64,000 nucleotides of DNA from NCBI GenBank assembly GCA_963931605.1, contig OZ007031.1:1860001-1924000 (forward strand). The letters run 5' to 3'. Both the position numbers and the translations under genes were made by a program. The notes under the pieces were generated by a model. The model had not been told where the DNA came from and searched no databases. It saw nothing but the letters and a program-made list of their open reading frames with translations. Below, in pieces: positions 61,167 to 64,000 of this stretch. The stretch is from CALUOB01 sp944322305 (GTDB lineage: Bacteria > Actinomycetota > Coriobacteriia > Coriobacteriales > Coriobacteriaceae). Each line of letters opens with the position of its first letter. Position 1 is the stretch's first letter.

Positions 61167-61244
61167 ATGGACAAGCTCATTGTTCTGCTGCTTACGGCGG
61201 CGCTTCTGGTCGTTTCGATCGTTGTGTTCATCGTAATCCGGTAG
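61167..61244 (+). CDS. 25-residue single-span membrane peptide
   Basis: MDKLIVLLLTAALLVVSIVV then FIVIR: a charged N-terminus, one hydrophobic helix and a terminal Arg. AAGGGAGG gives a good ribosome site, but GGCCCTCCC at about 61113-61121 can pair with GGGAGGCC at the site, potentially hiding it. A promoter candidate upstream and a strong terminator directly downstream make a compact transcript. Resembles type I toxins in design only; no antisense RNA is shown. Confidence 0.55.
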   Translation: MDKLIVLLLTAALLVVSIVVFIVIR

Positions 61245-61273
61245 CGCGGTGGGTCACGTCCATAAAAGGAGAA

Positions 61274-61303
61274 AGCCGCCCGCTGCAACGGGCGGCTTTC
61301 TTT
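61274..61303 (+). terminator. Strong intrinsic terminator after small peptide
   Basis: 12-bp perfect stem GAAAGCCGCCCG/CGGGCGGCTTTC around a 6-nt loop, followed by TTTGG. Ends the short transcript and isolates it from murT-gatD. Confidence 0.85.
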
Positions 61304-61505
61304 GGGCGCGGCCCAAAACAGCCAACCAATGAATGGGAGGGCTCTCTGCTAACCCGTGTTCGCGGCTAGTATACCCCGCGCACGGAGCATCTGCCCCAAC
61401 GTTCGCGCACTTTTCATGGCGGGCCCCGCCCGCCGTGCGGCATCCGCGCAGCGCACTCGCTCGCCGCGCTGCCGCAAGCCCCGTACCCAACGCCAGGAGG
61501 TCCCC

Positions 61506-64000
61506 ATGGGCATGAGCCTCAGGAGCACGATCGCCATCACCGCCGGAGAGGCCGCCCGCTGGGCCTCGCGCACGCTGCTGCATCGCAGCGGCGGCAACAT
61601 CCCCGGCGCCGTGGCGCTGCGCGTCAACCCCAACCTGCTCGCGTCGTTTGCGAGCCTGTTCGCGCAGGGCGGCAGCATCGTGGTGACGGGCACCAACGGC
61701 AAAACCACCACCACCAACCTGCTGGCCGACTGCCTAGCCGCCTCCGGGCGCCCCGTCGTCACCAACCGCGCCGGCAACAACATGGAGGGCGGCATCACCG
61801 CCGCCGCCATGGAGGGCCGCCGCACCCTCACGCGCGCCCAGCGCGCCGCCGGCGAGGCCATCGGCTGCTTTGAGTGCGACGAGCTCTACACCGTGCGCGT
61901 CCTGCCCAAGCTGCGCCCGCGCTACCTGGTGCTGCTCAACCTCTTCCGCGACCAGCTCGACCGCTACGGCGAGATCGACCACACTCAGGACGTCATCGCC
62001 CGCGCGCTCGAGCTCTCGCCCGAGACCACCCTCATCTTCAACGCCGACGACCCGCTGTGCGCCTCCATCGCGCGTCGCGTTCCCAACCCCACCATCGCGT
62101 TCGGCTTGGACGAGCCCACCGGCACCGAGTCCGACAAGGTCTCCGACAGCCGCTTCTGCGCGGTGTGCAACGCCCCGCTCGACTACGCCTACGTGCAGTA
62201 CGGCCAGCTGGGCAAGTATCGCTGCCCTGCGTGCGGTTGGGAGCGCCCGGTGCTTTCCGTGGCCGTGCGCGGCATCTCCCTCAGCGACCGCGGCTATACC
62301 TTCCGCATCGAGCAGGGTCCCGCAGCAACGGCCGAGCCTGCAGTGGCGACAGATCCCGTGGCGGGGGCTGAGCCTGCAGTGGCGACAGAGCCTGCGGCGG
62401 GGGAGAAGAAGGACAACAGTTACGGCTCCCACCAGGCCTCCGCTTCCCCGGCGGCCTCCGTCGCTCCGGCACCCGCGGCCCAACCGCTACCGGTGCACAC
62501 CGCCTACCGCGGCCTTTACATGGTCTACAACATCACCGCGGCGTTCACGGCCGCCCGCCTCATGGGCGCGCCGGAGGCCGAGTTTCCCCGCGTGCTCGCG
62601 GCGTACAAGCCGGCGCGCGGCCGCATGCAAACCTTCACGGTCGGCGGCCGCCCGGTGCTCGCCAACCTGGCCAAGAACCCGGTGGGCTTCGACCGCATGC
62701 TGCAGCTGGTGAAGAACTCCGCCGGCCGCGCCTGCGCCTTCTACATCAACGACAACGACGCCGACGGCCACGACATCTCCTGGCTGTGGGACGCCGACTT
62801 CGAGTGCCTGGCCGGCATCCCCGGGCTTCAGGTGTTCGCCGGCGGCACGCGCGCCAACGACCTGCAGGTGCGCCTCAAGTACGCGGGCGTGAAAAGCACG
62901 ATCGCCCTCACGGTGTCCGAGGCGCTTGCCGCCTGCACCCTGCCTGCCGACGAGATGCTCTACGTGGTGGGCAACTACACCGCCATGCCCGCCCTCTGCG
63001 ACGAGCTGGAGAAGCTCGACGAGGGTGACGCCGCGGCCATGACAGCCGAGGAGGCCATCGCCGCCGCCGACGCCGCGGCCGAGAAGGACAAGGCGCGCGA
63101 GGCGGCGCAGGCGGCCGCGGGATCCGGCAGCCCCGCGGCCGCCGACGGGGACGCTGTTGCGGCTGGGTCGCCCGTGCCCGACCGCACGGGCGCAGCGCGC
63201 AGCGCGGACGAGCGGGAGCCGTGGGCGCTCTTCTCGCCCGGCGAGGTGGCACCCGGGTTCGAGGCGCTGGCCGCGCACCCCTTGCGCATCTGCCACCTGT
63301 ACCCCGAGGAGATGAACCTCTACGGCGACACGGGCAACGTGCAGATGCTCTACAAGCGCTGTCTGTGGCGCGGCATCCCGGTGGAGGTCACGTCGCTCAA
63401 CCGCGGCGAGCGGGCTGACCTTGCCGGCACCGACATCGCCATGATCGGCGGCGGCGCCGACCGCGACCAGCTGGCCGTGCAGGGTGAGCTGCTCAAGAAC
63501 GCCGAGGAGCTGCGCGCCTACATCAACGCCGGCGGCGTGCTGCTGGCCATCTGCGGCGGCTATCAGCTGCTGGGTCGCCATTACTACCTGGGGGACGACA
63601 AGATCGAGGGCATCGCCGCGGTGGGGATCGAGACCGCGCGAGCCGGCGGGCCCAAGGACCGCCTGATCGGCAACGTGAGCGTGCGCTCAGAGATCGTGGC
63701 CGACCCCATTCTGGGCTTCGAGAACCACGGTGGCCGCACGTACTTGGACGCTGACGAGCAGCCGCTGGGCATGAGCGTGGTGCCCGGCACCGGCAACAAC
63801 GGCGAGGACGGCTTCGAGGGCTTGGTGCACGACGGCGTGGTGGGCACGTACTTCCACGGGCCGGTGCTCTCCAAGAACCCGCAGCTGGCCGACTGGCTCA
63901 TCGCGCGGGCTTTGCGCCGCCGCGGGGTAACGGCTCCGCTGGCCGAGCTTGACGACGCCGAGGAGCGCGGCGCGCGCGAGGCGTTTGAGAAGAAGCTGCC
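61506..64000 (+). CDS. murT-gatD: MurT-GatD fusion: lipid II isoglutaminyl synthase, 3' end off window
   Basis: Open from ATG 61506 to the window edge (831 codons visible). MurT part: Mur-ligase ATP site TGTNGKTTTTN (from residue 61), a zinc ribbon with Cys 218, 221, 240 and 243, an Ala/Pro/Val-rich insert at about 275-330, and the MurT C-domain. After an Ala-rich linker (about 500-590), GatD starts at HPLRICHLYPEEMNLYGDTG, with nucleophile Cys 683 (AICGGYQLLG) and His 784 (TYFHGP). The enzyme amidates D-Glu of lipid II. The two are usually separate genes. Confidence 0.93.
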   Translation, partial: MGMSLRSTIAITAGEAARWASRTLLHRSGGNIPGAVALRVNPNLLASFASLFAQGGSIVVTGTNGKTTTTNLLADCLAASGRPVVTNRAGNNMEGGITAAAMEGRRTLTRAQRAAGEAIGCFECDELYTVRVLPKLRPRYLVLLNLFRDQLDRYGEIDHTQDVIARALELSPETTLIFNADDPLCASIARRVPNPTIAFGLDEPTGTESDKVSDSRFCAVCNAPLDYAYVQYGQLGKYRCPACGWERPVLSVAVRGISLSDRGYTFRIEQGPAATAEPAVATDPVAGAEPAVATEPAAGEKKDNSYGSHQASASPAASVAPAPAAQPLPVHTAYRGLYMVYNITAAFTAARLMGAPEAEFPRVLAAYKPARGRMQTFTVGGRPVLANLAKNPVGFDRMLQLVKNSAGRACAFYINDNDADGHDISWLWDADFECLAGIPGLQVFAGGTRANDLQVRLKYAGVKSTIALTVSEALAACTLPADEMLYVVGNYTAMPALCDELEKLDEGDAAAMTAEEAIAAADAAAEKDKAREAAQAAAGSGSPAAADGDAVAAGSPVPDRTGAARSADEREPWALFSPGEVAPGFEALAAHPLRICHLYPEEMNLYGDTGNVQMLYKRCLWRGIPVEVTSLNRGERADLAGTDIAMIGGGADRDQLAVQGELLKNAEELRAYINAGGVLLAICGGYQLLGRHYYLGDDKIEGIAAVGIETARAGGPKDRLIGNVSVRSEIVADPILGFENHGGRTYLDADEQPLGMSVVPGTGNNGEDGFEGLVHDGVVGTYFHGPVLSKNPQLADWLIARALRRRGVTAPLAELDDAEERGAREAFEKKL

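Noticed and set aside
1..64000. tRNA or rRNA genes
   Set aside because: I saw no cloverleaf with the conserved T-loop motif or CCA end, including at the prophage ends; integration is in a protein gene. A dedicated scan was not possible.

Overview
The window comes from a high-GC Gram-positive bacterium, most likely an actinobacterium of class Coriobacteriia (Collinsella/Olsenella-like). Supporting traits are strong GC bias, a fermentative gene set (L-lactate dehydrogenase, phosphoketolase), Tat-type lipoprotein signals, and a fused MurT-GatD lipid II amidase of the kind needed for Gram-positive peptidoglycan. The species call is inference.

Layout. (1) 1-5751: host genes: aldose epimerase (partial), ldh, and an alpha-glucoside cluster (RpiR regulator, YdjC/ChbG deacetylase, PTS EIICB, GH4 6-phospho-alpha-glucosidase). 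(2) 5752-40670: a 34.9-kb prophage inserted inside the GH4 gene. The 5-base core GAGAC is present at both ends, and joining the host halves at it restores one 441-codon frame. (3) 40666-41466: the rest of the GH4 gene. (4) 41774-46690: a five-gene branched-chain amino acid ABC importer. (5) 46691-64000: DUF1810, phosphoesterase, BMP-family protein, CmpB-like membrane protein, PTS IIB, AbiEi-like protein, nucleoside hydrolase, ribokinase, LacI regulator, phosphoketolase, a 25-residue membrane peptide and MurT-GatD, with several families of intergenic repeats.

The prophage. Its left arm carries integrase, repressor, excisionase-like protein, a primase/helicase followed by a cluster of TTGAGACG motifs, and the terminase and portal genes. 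The right arm carries scaffold, capsid, connectors, baseplate/fibre proteins, holin and endolysin. No gene of tape-measure size, and no recognisable tail tube or tail-chaperone gene, is present, so the tail module looks deleted or the element relies on a helper.

The cargo. Between portal and scaffold lies a cassette of about 14 kb closed by hairpin terminators. It holds an AbiF-type HEPN defence gene with a hairpin/terminator pair behind it, a serine recombinase, a LoaP/NusG-like antiterminator, and an apparently complete Wzx/Wzy-type polysaccharide operon (initiating transferase, Alg14/Alg13 pair, three further glycosyltransferases, polymerase, flippase, UDP-galactopyranose mutase, acyltransferase, UDP-GlcNAc 2-epimerase). 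Much of the operon is visibly AT-richer than its surroundings. Between the recombinase and loaP lie two near-identical 16-bp palindromic sites in inverted orientation (central dinucleotide AC versus GT) flanking 112 bp that contain a perfect TATAAT facing away from loaP. I read this as a candidate phase-variable promoter switch: recombinase inverts promoter, LoaP carries transcription through the long operon, and lysogens display an alternative surface glycan. The arrangement parallels invertible, NusG-paralog-controlled capsule loci of Bacteroides, but here it sits inside a prophage morphogenesis operon. The switch is the main hypothesis of this annotation and needs read-level confirmation.
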